This document shows positions 1 to 8,845 of a DNA stretch of 64,000 nt, one piece after another. The position numbers and the translations under genes are program-made. The DNA lies in NCBI GenBank assembly GCA_036498945.1, contig DASYEQ010000070.1, positions 9,230 through 73,229 of the forward strand, given 5' to 3'. Below the pieces are notes generated by a model. It saw nothing but the letters and a program-made list of their open reading frames with translations, was not told the DNA's origin and ran no database searches. This stretch comes from JAQGMJ01 sp036498945. Its GTDB lineage: Bacteria; Pseudomonadota; Gammaproteobacteria; Burkholderiales; JAEUOS01. Each line of letters starts with the position of its first letter. The first letter of the stretch is position 1.

Positions 1-1622
1 CCGGCCTGTTCAACCCGTACATCGACGAAGACGGCGTGGTGCGCCGCGTGCCGATGCTTTCCGAATACGGCGGCCAGTATTACGAATCGCTGTCGCTGGC
101 GATGTTCCGCGCGCTTTTGGGCAGCCCGAAGATCGAGCCCGGCTACCCCAACGAGACCATCCTGGCCAAAAACTACAGTGGCATGGAATGGCTGGAGTTG
201 CATGCGCACGGGCGCACCTGGAGGGTGCCGGTGGACCAGACGGTGGGCACCATCATCCCCTATCGCGGCGACGGCGGCCCCAACGGCGGCAGTTTCAAGT
301 ACATCTCGCTGTCCGATGTCTACGAGGGCAAGGTGCCGAAGGAGGCGCTGCGCGGCAAGATCGCGCTCTGGGGCACCAGCGCGCCGGGCCTCCTGGACTT
401 GCGTTCCACGCCGGTGGGCGGTGCCTACCCGGGGGTGGAAATCCACGCCAACCTGCTGTCCGGCATGCTGTCGCAGCACTTCAAGGAAAAGCCCGGCTAT
501 ACCGTGGGCGCCGAAGTAATGCTGCTCCTGATCGGCGGCCTGGTGCTGTCGCTGTTGATGCCGTTCCTGTCGCCGGTGCGCGCCACCCTGGTGGCGGTGG
601 CGGGCATGGTGCTGATCGTGGTGGTCAACATGTACGTCTATACCAGCGGCAACATCATCATCCCGCTGGCCTCGTCCCTCCTGATGACGGCGGCGCTATT
701 CACGCTCAACATGGCCTACGGCTATTTCGTCGAATCGCGCAGCAAGCGCCAGTTCACCGAACTGTTCGGCCAGTATGTGCCGCCGGAGCTGGTCGACGAG
801 ATGGCGAGGAACCCGACCCAGTACAGCATGGAGCCAAAGAGCGAGGATCTGACCATCCTGTTCTCGGACGTGCGCGGCTTCACCTCGATCTCGGAAAACC
901 TGTCGCCCGACGACCTGCGTTCCTTTATCAACCAGTACCTGACCGACATGAGCGCGGCGATTTCGCACCACCGCGGCACGCTGGACAAGTACATCGGCGA
1001 CGCCGTGATGGCCTTCTGGGGCGCCCCGGTCTCGGATGCCGAACATGCGCGCCAGGGGGTGATCACCGCCCTCGAGATGCAAAAGGCGGCGCATGCGCTG
1101 GATGAAAAATTCCGCGCCCGCGGCTGGCCGGCGCTGAAAATCGGCATCGGCGTCAATTCCGGCAACGTGCGCGTCGGCGACATGGGCTCGAAGGTGCGCA
1201 AGGCCTATACCGTGATGGGCGACCCGGTCAACCTGGCTTCCCGCCTGGAAGGGCGTACCAAGGAATACGGCGTCGGTATCCTGGTCGGCGAAAACACCGA
1301 AAAAATCGTCAAGGACGTGATTTTCAAGGAACTCGACCGCATCCGCGTCAAGGGCAAGAACGAGCCGGTGGCGATTTACGAGCCGATCTGCCTGGAGTCC
1401 GAGGCCGACAAGAAAACCAAGGACGAACTCAAGATGTGGCGCGACACCCTCAAGGCATATCGCGCCCAGTCCTGGGACCAGGCCGAGGTCCACCTGCTCA
1501 ACCTGACGCGCATGAATCCGGATTGCAGCCTGTACGAGATGTATGCCGAGCGCGTGGTAAAGTTCCGCAAGAACCCCCCCGGCCCCGGCTGGGACGGAGT
1601 CACCACTTTCGACGAAAAGTAG
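1..1622 (+). CDS. CHASE2-domain class III adenylate cyclase, 5'-truncated by window edge
   Basis: Makes cAMP from ATP at the inner membrane, with an extracytoplasmic CHASE2 sensor. The frame is open from base 3, and the reading GLFNPYIDEDGVVRR before the first possible GTG (base 36) is CHASE2-like, so the true start lies upstream of the window. Counting from base 36: the end of CHASE2 to about residue 155, three hydrophobic helices at about 161-232, then the cyclase domain at about 270-440. Class III signatures are present: metal-binding Asp in FSDVRGFT (276-283), Lys318 and Asp322 in KYIGD, and Asp396, Asn399 and Arg403 in VMGDPVNLASRLE. The Lys/Asp pair favours adenine over guanine. A cAMP-phosphodiesterase-like gene and a cyclic-nucleotide-binding protein follow directly, which supports an adenylate cyclase assignment. 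Confidence 0.9.
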   Translation, partial: GLFNPYIDEDGVVRRVPMLSEYGGQYYESLSLAMFRALLGSPKIEPGYPNETILAKNYSGMEWLELHAHGRTWRVPVDQTVGTIIPYRGDGGPNGGSFKYISLSDVYEGKVPKEALRGKIALWGTSAPGLLDLRSTPVGGAYPGVEIHANLLSGMLSQHFKEKPGYTVGAEVMLLLIGGLVLSLLMPFLSPVRATLVAVAGMVLIVVVNMYVYTSGNIIIPLASSLLMTAALFTLNMAYGYFVESRSKRQFTELFGQYVPPELVDEMARNPTQYSMEPKSEDLTILFSDVRGFTSISENLSPDDLRSFINQYLTDMSAAISHHRGTLDKYIGDAVMAFWGAPVSDAEHARQGVITALEMQKAAHALDEKFRARGWPALKIGIGVNSGNVRVGDMGSKVRKAYTVMGDPVNLASRLEGRTKEYGVGILVGENTEKIVKDVIFKELDRIRVKGKNEPVAIYEPICLESEADKKTKDELKMWRDTLKAYRAQSWDQAEVHLLNLTRMNPDCSLYEMYAERVVKFRKNPPGPGWDGVTTFDEK

Positions 1623-1655
1623 GGCAGGTATGGCAAGCGTGGACGGCGGGAGCAC

Positions 1656-2423
1656 ATGAAGGTCAAGGTCCTGGGCTGCAGCGGCGGCATCGGCGGCAAG
1701 CACCTGCGCACCACCTCGCTGCGCGTGGATAACGACATCCTGATCGATGCCGGCACCGGGGTCACCGACCTGTCGCTCACCGAGCTGTCGATGATCGACC
1801 ACATCCTGCTGACCCACTCGCACCTCGACCACATCGCCACCATCCCCTTCATCGTCGATACCGTCGGGGCGATGCGCGACAAGCCGCTGACCATCTACGC
1901 CATCGAGGAAACCCTCGATACGCTGAAAAAGCACATGTTCAACTGGAGCGTGTGGCCCGACTTCACCGCCATCCCGACGGCGGAAAAGCCGTTCATGCGT
2001 TACGAGACGATCAAGCTCGGCCAGACCCTGACCATCGACAACCGCAAGTTCACCGTCCTGCCGGCCAACCACACGGTGCCGGCGGTGGGTTACCAGATCA
2101 ACAGCGGCGCCGCCAGCCTGGTCTTTTCGGGCGACACCTGTACGAATGACGCGTTGTGGGCGGTGGTCAACAAGATCCCGAACCTGAAGCACCTGATCAT
2201 CGAAACCGCGTTTTGCAACCGCGAAAAGCAGCTGGCGGTTGCCTCCAAACACCTGTGCCCCAGCCTGTTGGCCGAAGAACTGGCCAAATTGGAGCGTTCG
2301 GCCGAGATTTTCATCACCCATCTGAAGCCCGGCGAGATTGAGCTTACGATGCAGGAAATCGAGGAATACGCCGGCGACTTCAATCCGCGCATGCTGCAAA
2401 ACGGGCAGATTTTCGAGTTCTGA
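1656..2423 (+). CDS. MBL-fold hydrolase, class-II cyclic-nucleotide phosphodiesterase-like
   Basis: Predicted cytoplasmic 255-residue metallo-beta-lactamase-fold enzyme. The metal motif THSHLDH is at residues 53-59, and a GDT motif with a later ITHLKPGE sits where the remaining ligands of class-II cAMP phosphodiesterases lie (HxHLDH, then SGDT, then THLKP). That family hydrolyses 3',5'-cyclic nucleotides. The gene starts 33 nt after the cyclase stop and ends 2 nt before the next start, so the three genes are very likely one transcript. The position between a cyclase and a cyclic-nucleotide receptor makes cAMP the likely substrate. Other MBL hydrolases (RNase Z-like) share the HxHxDH motif, so substrate is inferred from motif plus context. 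Confidence 0.75.
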   Translation: MKVKVLGCSGGIGGKHLRTTSLRVDNDILIDAGTGVTDLSLTELSMIDHILLTHSHLDHIATIPFIVDTVGAMRDKPLTIYAIEETLDTLKKHMFNWSVWPDFTAIPTAEKPFMRYETIKLGQTLTIDNRKFTVLPANHTVPAVGYQINSGAASLVFSGDTCTNDALWAVVNKIPNLKHLIIETAFCNREKQLAVASKHLCPSLLAEELAKLERSAEIFITHLKPGEIELTMQEIEEYAGDFNPRMLQNGQIFEF

Positions 2424-2425
2424 CC

Positions 2426-3520
2426 ATGACAGATACCACCGTCTCCACCGCCATGCTGCAAGGCTTCGAGCCGCTGTCGTCGCTCTCGGCCGCGCGCCTG
2501 AAGGAATTTGCCGGCCTCTGTTACCTGGAGCACATCTCCAAGGGCCTGGATCCGTTTCGCGTCAAAAGCGCGGCCGACCAGCTGGCTTTCCTCGCCAACG
2601 GTGAGCTGGAGCTCTCCTTTGCCGGCGGCGGCAGCGAAACCGTGGCCGCCGGCAGCGCCGAGGCGCGCTCGGCACTCCTGCGCACCCAGCCGATTGCCGC
2701 CGCCCGCGCCCTCACCGACGTCGACCTGATCCGCATTGATCGCGACCTGCTCGACATCATGATGACCTGGGACCAGCTGGCCGCCTTCGATTCCACCCGT
2801 ACCGGCCGCTTCAAGGCGCTGCCCGCCGGCGGCGGGGCGGACCCGGCGCTGGCGAACTGGAACCTGATGTCCGGGGTGTTCTCGGTCACCAATCTCAAGG
2901 GCGGCGCTTTCGCCAACCTGCCTTCCGCGCACATCGGCGAACTGCTGAACCGCTTCCAGCGTATCGACGTGAAAGCCGGCGAGGCGGTGATCCGCGAAGG
3001 TGACGAGGGCGACTATTACTACGTGATCGAATCCGGCCGGGCCCAGGTCTCCAGGGTGGTGGGCGGGGTCAACGTCACCCTGGCGGATCTCAAAAGCGGC
3101 GACGCCTTCGGCGAGGAAGCCCTGGTTTCCGAGGCCAAGCGCAACGCTACCGTGGCGATGAAGACCGGCGGGGTGCTGCTGCGCCTGGCCAAGCAGGATT
3201 TCATCGCGCTCCTGAAGGAGCCGCTGCTCAGCCGCCTGGCCGTGCCCAAGGCGCAGGAAAGGGTGGCGGCCGGTGCGCAATGGCTGGACGTGCGCTACCC
3301 TTCGGAATACCAGTACGACAAGCTGCCGGGCGCGATCAACGTGCCGCTGGCGGAGGTGCGCAACGCCTTTTCGGTGCTGGACAAGTCGCGCGAATACGTG
3401 GTCTATTGCCAGAGCGGGCGGCGCAGTTCGGCGGCGGCGTTTTTGCTGGCGCACCGCGGTTTCCGGGTATTCTTGCTGGATGGCGGCCTGTGGGCGGCGC
3501 GCGGAGGCGGCAATGCCTAG
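2426..3520 (+). CDS. Cyclic-nucleotide-binding protein fused to a rhodanese domain
   Basis: A 364-residue protein with no DNA-binding domain, so not a CRP-type regulator. Residues about 10-130 resemble a degenerate cNMP-binding fold lacking the phosphate cassette. Residues about 165-275 are a canonical cNMP-binding domain whose cassette GDAFGEEALVSEAKRNATV keeps Glu230 and Arg239. Residues about 285-360 are a rhodanese domain with a catalytic-type loop YCQSGRRS (Cys328). It is a likely cytoplasmic cAMP receptor with sulfur-transfer or redox output. The adjacent cyclase and phosphodiesterase-like genes would set its ligand level. The partner of the rhodanese domain is unknown. Confidence 0.8.
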   Translation: MTDTTVSTAMLQGFEPLSSLSAARLKEFAGLCYLEHISKGLDPFRVKSAADQLAFLANGELELSFAGGGSETVAAGSAEARSALLRTQPIAAARALTDVDLIRIDRDLLDIMMTWDQLAAFDSTRTGRFKALPAGGGADPALANWNLMSGVFSVTNLKGGAFANLPSAHIGELLNRFQRIDVKAGEAVIREGDEGDYYYVIESGRAQVSRVVGGVNVTLADLKSGDAFGEEALVSEAKRNATVAMKTGGVLLRLAKQDFIALLKEPLLSRLAVPKAQERVAAGAQWLDVRYPSEYQYDKLPGAINVPLAEVRNAFSVLDKSREYVVYCQSGRRSSAAAFLLAHRGFRVFLLDGGLWAARGGGNA

Positions 3521-3673
3521 GGCGGCGCCGGCCGGCGGCGTTTTGCATGGTTTAACAGTTTGGTTTCGGCCGGACGGTGTGGTTCGTGGATAATGGTTCC
3601 GTGCGCGCGGGCAGCGTCCCGGCGTGAAGGTTTTTGCGGGTAATGTGGTGATACATCCTCGGGTGAGGTGGTT

Positions 3674-6046
3674 ATGAGTGCTGTACTGAATCCCAAGCCG
3701 GCCGCGCAGGCGTCCGACGTCAATCTGAAACTCAACTTTCAGAAGAACCTGCAAACGGTCACCAACAAGGTCCATGCGACGAACAACGTCGACGAGATCA
3801 TGCTGGAGGTGAGCCAAGATATCTGCAACCTGTTCAATGCGGACCGCCTGACCATCTACGCGGTGGGCGAAGACAAGGCCTCGATCGTCTCCAAGGTCAA
3901 GACCGGCCTCAACTCGTTCAAGGACCTGAAGCTGCCGATCGCCGAACAGTCGATCGCCGGCTACGTCGCCTTGGCGCGCAAGATCACCAACATCAAGGAC
4001 GTCTACGACGAGGCGGAGCTGAAAAGCTTCAACCCCAACCTGCGCTTCCTGCAGGAAGTGGACAAGCGCACCGGCTACCGCACCAAGCAGATGCTGGTGG
4101 CGCCGATCGTCGACGCCCAGGCAAATGAACTGATCGGCGTCGTCCAGATCATCAACAACAAGTCCGGCCAGCCCTTCGGTCAGCTGGAGGAAGAGGGCGT
4201 CGGCGCGCTGACGCAGACTCTCGCCATCGCCTTCCGCCAGCGCCAGAAATCCGCCGCCCCGGTCAAGACCAAGTACGACTACCTGGTGGCCGACGCGGTG
4301 CTGTCGGCCCAGGAATTCGATCTTGCCACCCGCTCCGCGCGCCGCAAGGGCCTGGACATCGAAGACGTGCTGATCAGCGAATTCCAGGTGAAGATCCCGG
4401 CCCTGGGCGCCGCCGTGGCCAAGTTCTTCGCCGTGCCCTACGAGCCGTTCAAGGCCGACCGCGTCAAGCCGGCCGACCTGCTGAAGAACCTGAAGCGCGA
4501 CTATGTCGAATCCAGCCAGTGGGTGCCGGTGGACGACACCAAGGACGGCCTGGTGGTGGTGTGCCTGGACCCCGAGCGCATCAAGAGCTCGCGCATCGTG
4601 AATAACATTTTCCCGCGCGCCAGCAAGATCGCCTACCGTGTCACCACCCAGCAGGAATTCAAGCAGACCCTGACCGCCCTGTTCGGCGAGCAGGCCGACA
4701 GCAGCTCGATCGACGACCTGCTCTCGGGCATGGACGACGAGGAAGAGAGCGTGATCGGCGGGTCGAGTGACGATGTCGACGCCGCCGCCGACAACGAACT
4801 GGTGAAGCTGGTCAACAAGATCATCGTCGACGCTTATCACCAGGGCGCCTCCGACATCCATATCGAACCCTATCCCGGCAAAGCGAAGACCGAAATCCGC
4901 TTCCGCAAGGACGGCTCACTCTTTCCGTACATCGAAATTCCGGCCAGCTACCGCAGCGCCATCGTTGCGCGCCTGAAGATCATGTGCGACCTCGACATCT
5001 CGGAAAAGAGGAAGCCCCAGGACGGCAAGATCAAGTTCAAGAAGTTCGGTCCGCTCGACATCGAGCTGCGCGTGGCCACCATCCCCACCGCCGGCGGCGT
5101 CGAGGACGTGGTGATGCGTATCCTGGCCGCCGGCGAGCCGATCCCGCTGGAAAAGCTCGGCTTGACCAAGTCGAACTTCGAAAACCTGAAAAAGACGGTA
5201 TCCAAGCCCTACGGCCTGTTCTTCGTCTGCGGCCCGACCGGTTCCGGTAAAACCACCACGCTGCACTCCGTGCTTGGCTTCCTGAACACCGTCGACACCA
5301 AGATCTGGACCGCCGAAGACCCGGTGGAAATTACCCAGAAGGGCCTGCGCCAGGTGCAGGTGAACAAGAAGGCTGGCCTCGACTTCGCGGTGGTGATGAA
5401 GGCCTTCCTGCGCGCCGACCCCGACATCATCATGGTCGGTGAAATGCGCGATGCCGAGACCACCGGCACCGGCATCGAGGCCTCGCTTACCGGCCACCTG
5501 GTGTTCGCCACCCTGCACACCAACTCCGCGCCGGAAGCGGTGATCCGCCTGCTCGACATGGGCATGGACCCCTTCAACTTCGCCGATGCGCTCCTGGGCA
5601 TCCTGGCGCAGCGCCTGGGCAAGCGCCTGTGCGGCGAGTGCAAGGAAGCCTACAACCCGGACGCCAACGAACTCAAGGCCTTCATCAGCGAGTACGCCGA
5701 AGAGCTGGTCAAGACGCCGGCCTGGAAGGCCGATCCGCAAGGCCAGTTCAAGAAGCTCTACGACCGCTGGATTGCCGAGTACGGCCGCGAAGGCAAGCTC
5801 ACCATGTACCACGCCAAGGGTTGCGACAAGTGCGGCAACTCCGGCTACAAGGGCCGCGTCGGCCTGCACGAGCTGATGGTCGCATCCGAAACCATCAAGA
5901 AGCTGATCCAGGAAAAGGCGCGCGTGGCGGATATTTTCGTCACCTCGGTGGAAGAGGGCATGAGCACCCTGAAGATGGACGGCATGGAAAAGGTGCTGAT
6001 GGGCCTGACCGACATCAAGCAGGTGCGCGCGGTCTGCATCAAGTAG
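3674..6046 (+). CDS. GAF-domain GspE/PilB-type secretion ATPase
   Basis: Hexameric motor ATPase of the type II secretion/type IV pilus family, 790 residues. From the N-terminus: a GAF domain (about 25-165), an MshEN/T2SSE-N-like region (about 200-340), and the ATPase core with Walker A GPTGSGKTT (520-528), an Asp-box/Walker B around RADPDIIMVGEMRD, and a tetracysteine zinc site (Cys653/656 and Cys717/720). ATG at 3674 is preferred over GTG at 3668 because a purine-rich GGGTGAGG lies upstream. PilB, GspE and MshE normally lack a GAF domain, so this looks like a ligand-gated motor. No pilin, PilC or PilD gene is nearby; neighbours are cAMP-signalling and HD-GYP-like genes. Confidence 0.85.
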   Translation: MSAVLNPKPAAQASDVNLKLNFQKNLQTVTNKVHATNNVDEIMLEVSQDICNLFNADRLTIYAVGEDKASIVSKVKTGLNSFKDLKLPIAEQSIAGYVALARKITNIKDVYDEAELKSFNPNLRFLQEVDKRTGYRTKQMLVAPIVDAQANELIGVVQIINNKSGQPFGQLEEEGVGALTQTLAIAFRQRQKSAAPVKTKYDYLVADAVLSAQEFDLATRSARRKGLDIEDVLISEFQVKIPALGAAVAKFFAVPYEPFKADRVKPADLLKNLKRDYVESSQWVPVDDTKDGLVVVCLDPERIKSSRIVNNIFPRASKIAYRVTTQQEFKQTLTALFGEQADSSSIDDLLSGMDDEEESVIGGSSDDVDAAADNELVKLVNKIIVDAYHQGASDIHIEPYPGKAKTEIRFRKDGSLFPYIEIPASYRSAIVARLKIMCDLDISEKRKPQDGKIKFKKFGPLDIELRVATIPTAGGVEDVVMRILAAGEPIPLEKLGLTKSNFENLKKTVSKPYGLFFVCGPTGSGKTTTLHSVLGFLNTVDTKIWTAEDPVEITQKGLRQVQVNKKAGLDFAVVMKAFLRADPDIIMVGEMRDAETTGTGIEASLTGHLVFATLHTNSAPEAVIRLLDMGMDPFNFADALLGILAQRLGKRLCGECKEAYNPDANELKAFISEYAEELVKTPAWKADPQGQFKKLYDRWIAEYGREGKLTMYHAKGCDKCGNSGYKGRVGLHELMVASETIKKLIQEKARVADIFVTSVEEGMSTLKMDGMEKVLMGLTDIKQVRAVCIK

Positions 6047-6081
6047 GCAAACTCCGGTAGAAGGAACGGCCAGACACTCCC

Positions 6082-7677
6082 GTGGTTACCGTCGAGGAAC
6101 TTTTCAAGCGGCTGGAGCAGCTCAATGCCGTCGGTGCCGCGCTCTCGCAGGAGCGCGACATCAACGCCCTGCTGGAAAGGATCCTGCGCGCCGCCAAGGA
6201 AATCACCAATGCCGACGGCGGCACGCTCTACCGCCTGATCGACGGCGAGAAACTGCAGTTCGAGATCCTGCTCAACGACTCCCTGGGCATTGCCTTGGGC
6301 GGCGTCTCCGGCAACCCGATCACCTTCTACCCGATCAAGTTGTACGACGAGGCGGGCACGCCCAACAAGTCGATGATCGCCGCCTACGCGGCGCTCACCG
6401 GCGACACCGTCAATATCGCCGACGCCTACACCGCCGAGGGCTTCGACTTCTCCGGTACCCGCGCTTTCGACAAGAAGACCGGCTACCGCTCCACTTCCTT
6501 CCTCACGATCCCGATGCGAGATCACGAGAACGAGGTGATCGGCGTGCTGCAATTGCTCAACCGCATCGATCCCGCGCTTGGCAGCGTGACGGAGTTCTCC
6601 GATGCCGACCAGCGCCTGGCCGAGTCGCTGGCTTCGCAGGCAGCGATCGCGCTGACCAACCGCAACCTGATTCTCCAGCTGGAGCACCTGTTCGAATCCT
6701 TCATCAACGTGATGAACACGGCGATCGACGAAAAATCGCCCTATACCGGCGGCCATTGTCAGCGTGTGCCGACGCTCACGATGATGCTGGCGGAAGCGGT
6801 CAACGCCACCGGTGAAGGTCCGCTGAAGGACTTCACCATGACCGACAAGGACCGCTACGAGCTGAAGATCGCCGGCCTCCTGCACGATTGCGGCAAGGTG
6901 ACGACGCCGGTGCACGTGGTCGACAAAGCGACCAAGCTGGAGACGATTTTCGACCGCATCGCCATGGTGGACACGCGCTTCGAAGTGCTCAAGCGCGACG
7001 CCGAGATCGCCATGCTGAAAAACGAGATGTCGAAAGACGCCTACGTCGAACTGCTGGCGCAATACGACGAAGATCGCGCCTTCCTGCGCCGCTGCAATGT
7101 CGGCGGCGAATTCATGCGCGATGAGGACGTCGAGCGCGTCAAGCGCATTGCCAGGTACCGCTGGCGCGACATCAGCGGTGCCGAGGCCGATTTCCTCAGC
7201 GAAGACGAACTGAAGAACCTGACCATCCGCGCCGGTACCCTTACCGGCGAGGAGCGCCAGGTGATCAATCATCACATCGTCGCCACCATCAAGATGCTGG
7301 AGGCGCTGCCCTGGCCCAAGCACCTGAAGAACGTGCCCGAATACGCCGGCGGCCACCACGAGCGCATGGATGGCAAGGGCTACCCCAAGGGCCTGACGCG
7401 CGAGCAGATGAGCGTGCAGGCGCGGGTGATGGGCATCGCCGACATCTTCGAGGCGCTGACCGCGCGCGACCGCCCCTACAAGAAGGGCAAGACGCTCACC
7501 GAATCGCTGGAAATCCTCGGCAAGTTCAAGCTCAACGGCCACGTCGATCCCGACCTGTTCGACGTGTTCATCCGCGAAAAGGTCTATCTCAAATACGCCG
7601 AACTGTTCATGAATCCGGAGCAGATCGACGACGTCGATCTGGCGAAGATCCCCGGCGTGGTGCCTGCCGCCACTTAA
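6082..7677 (+). CDS. GAF / HD-GYP-like phosphohydrolase
   Basis: A 531-residue protein starting at GTG, with AAGGAACGG upstream. The GAF domain covers about residues 10-200, resembling the GAF of the preceding ATPase. The HD domain has His225 in the first motif (GGHCQRV) and the HD pair 268-269 in LLHDCGK. The HD-GYP box HHERMDGKGYP is at 425-435. The HD-GYP family hydrolyses cyclic di-GMP. Here about 155 residues separate HD from the GYP box, far more than usual, so a sizeable insertion is present. The gene begins 35 nt after the ATPase stop and is probably co-transcribed. c-di-GMP hydrolysis is likely but the insertion leaves room for another substrate. Confidence 0.8.
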   Translation: MVTVEELFKRLEQLNAVGAALSQERDINALLERILRAAKEITNADGGTLYRLIDGEKLQFEILLNDSLGIALGGVSGNPITFYPIKLYDEAGTPNKSMIAAYAALTGDTVNIADAYTAEGFDFSGTRAFDKKTGYRSTSFLTIPMRDHENEVIGVLQLLNRIDPALGSVTEFSDADQRLAESLASQAAIALTNRNLILQLEHLFESFINVMNTAIDEKSPYTGGHCQRVPTLTMMLAEAVNATGEGPLKDFTMTDKDRYELKIAGLLHDCGKVTTPVHVVDKATKLETIFDRIAMVDTRFEVLKRDAEIAMLKNEMSKDAYVELLAQYDEDRAFLRRCNVGGEFMRDEDVERVKRIARYRWRDISGAEADFLSEDELKNLTIRAGTLTGEERQVINHHIVATIKMLEALPWPKHLKNVPEYAGGHHERMDGKGYPKGLTREQMSVQARVMGIADIFEALTARDRPYKKGKTLTESLEILGKFKLNGHVDPDLFDVFIREKVYLKYAELFMNPEQIDDVDLAKIPGVVPAAT

Positions 7678-7865
7678 GCCGCACCGCTTCGGGGAAACCC
7701 TAGGTTTTCAGAGGAAAAACGCGTAGCGGGCCTGGCCCAGGGCGGCCCATTAGGCGTGGTTTGGAACCCCATAACCCGTGCTTATGCGTTCTGTAGTTGC
7801 AGTTCGCCGCGACTGCTTCCACAATTGACCATCTACCCTTCGTGGTCAGCCTTGTTCGTCGGCCT

Positions 7866-8843
7866 ATGCGTGCTCCGCCCCTGGATTTGCGTCTGCTGGA
7901 AGCCTTCGAGGCGATCTACGTCGAGAAGAGCCTGACCAATGCCGCGCTCAAGCTGTCGATGACCCAGCCGGCGGTAAGCCAGGCCCTGACCCGCATGCGC
8001 GCGCATTTCGGCGACCCCTTGTTCGTGCGCACCGCCGCCGGCATGGAGCCGACGCCGCGCGCCAAGGAATTGTTCGTCTCGGTGAGCGTGATCCTGCGCG
8101 AAGCGCGCGTCGCGCTGGTGGCCCAGCCGGTGTTCGACCCCGCTACCTCGGATCGCGAATTCGTCATCGCCACCACCGACCTCGGCGCCGCCGCGCTGCT
8201 GCCGCGCCTGATCGAAGCCGTGCGCCAGCGCGCGCCGTCGGCCAGCATCCTGTCGGTGAATGCCGATGCGCACGACCTCGACCCGGAACTCGGCGCCGGC
8301 GACATCAACCTGGCCATCGGCAACTTTCCCAACCTGCAATCCGGCATCTACTGCCAGGGCTTGTACCAGGAGACCTACGTGCTGCTCGCGCATCGCGAGC
8401 GCGCGGCGGCCATGAACGACATCAGCCTGGAAGAATTCTGCAACGCGCGCCACGTGCTGGTGACGACGGGAAATTCCGGGCATTTCCACGGCGAAGTGGA
8501 AAAGCGGCTGCGCGCTCTGATTCGCCCCGAGCACGTTGTCGCGACGGTATCCAGTTTCCTCGTAGCGCCTCTCGTGGCGCGCGATAACGACCTGCTGGTG
8601 ATCGTGCCGCAGCGCGTCGCTTCCATTTTCGCCGGCCTGCTCGGCCTGGAGGAATTGCCGCTGCCGCTGGAACTGCCGGCCTATCCCATCACCCAGTACT
8701 GGCACGCGCGCTATCACAACGACCCCGGCACGGTGTGGATGCGCCGCCTGGTCTACGAACTGTATTCGCAAGCTGGCGCCGGCGGCGCCGATCACGCCGT
8801 GACCCTGCTCGCGCCCGATCGCGCGGTGACGGCCGCGGAGTAA
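7866..8843 (+). CDS. LysR-family transcriptional regulator
   Basis: A 325-residue LysR-type regulator. The N-terminal winged helix-turn-helix is plain in DLRLLEAFEAIY followed by NAALKLSMTQPAVSQALTRM, and the remainder is a periplasmic-binding-protein-like effector domain. ATG at 7866 is chosen because the HTH begins six residues later; an upstream in-frame start at 7797 would add residues unlike the family. It is transcribed in the same direction as the catabolic genes that follow, with only 2 nt to the next start, unlike the usual divergent LysR layout. It is the obvious candidate regulator of the 8.8-25 kb cluster; the inducer is unknown. Confidence 0.88.
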   Translation: MRAPPLDLRLLEAFEAIYVEKSLTNAALKLSMTQPAVSQALTRMRAHFGDPLFVRTAAGMEPTPRAKELFVSVSVILREARVALVAQPVFDPATSDREFVIATTDLGAAALLPRLIEAVRQRAPSASILSVNADAHDLDPELGAGDINLAIGNFPNLQSGIYCQGLYQETYVLLAHRERAAAMNDISLEEFCNARHVLVTTGNSGHFHGEVEKRLRALIRPEHVVATVSSFLVAPLVARDNDLLVIVPQRVASIFAGLLGLEELPLPLELPAYPITQYWHARYHNDPGTVWMRRLVYELYSQAGAGGADHAVTLLAPDRAVTAAE

Positions 8844-8845
8844 GC

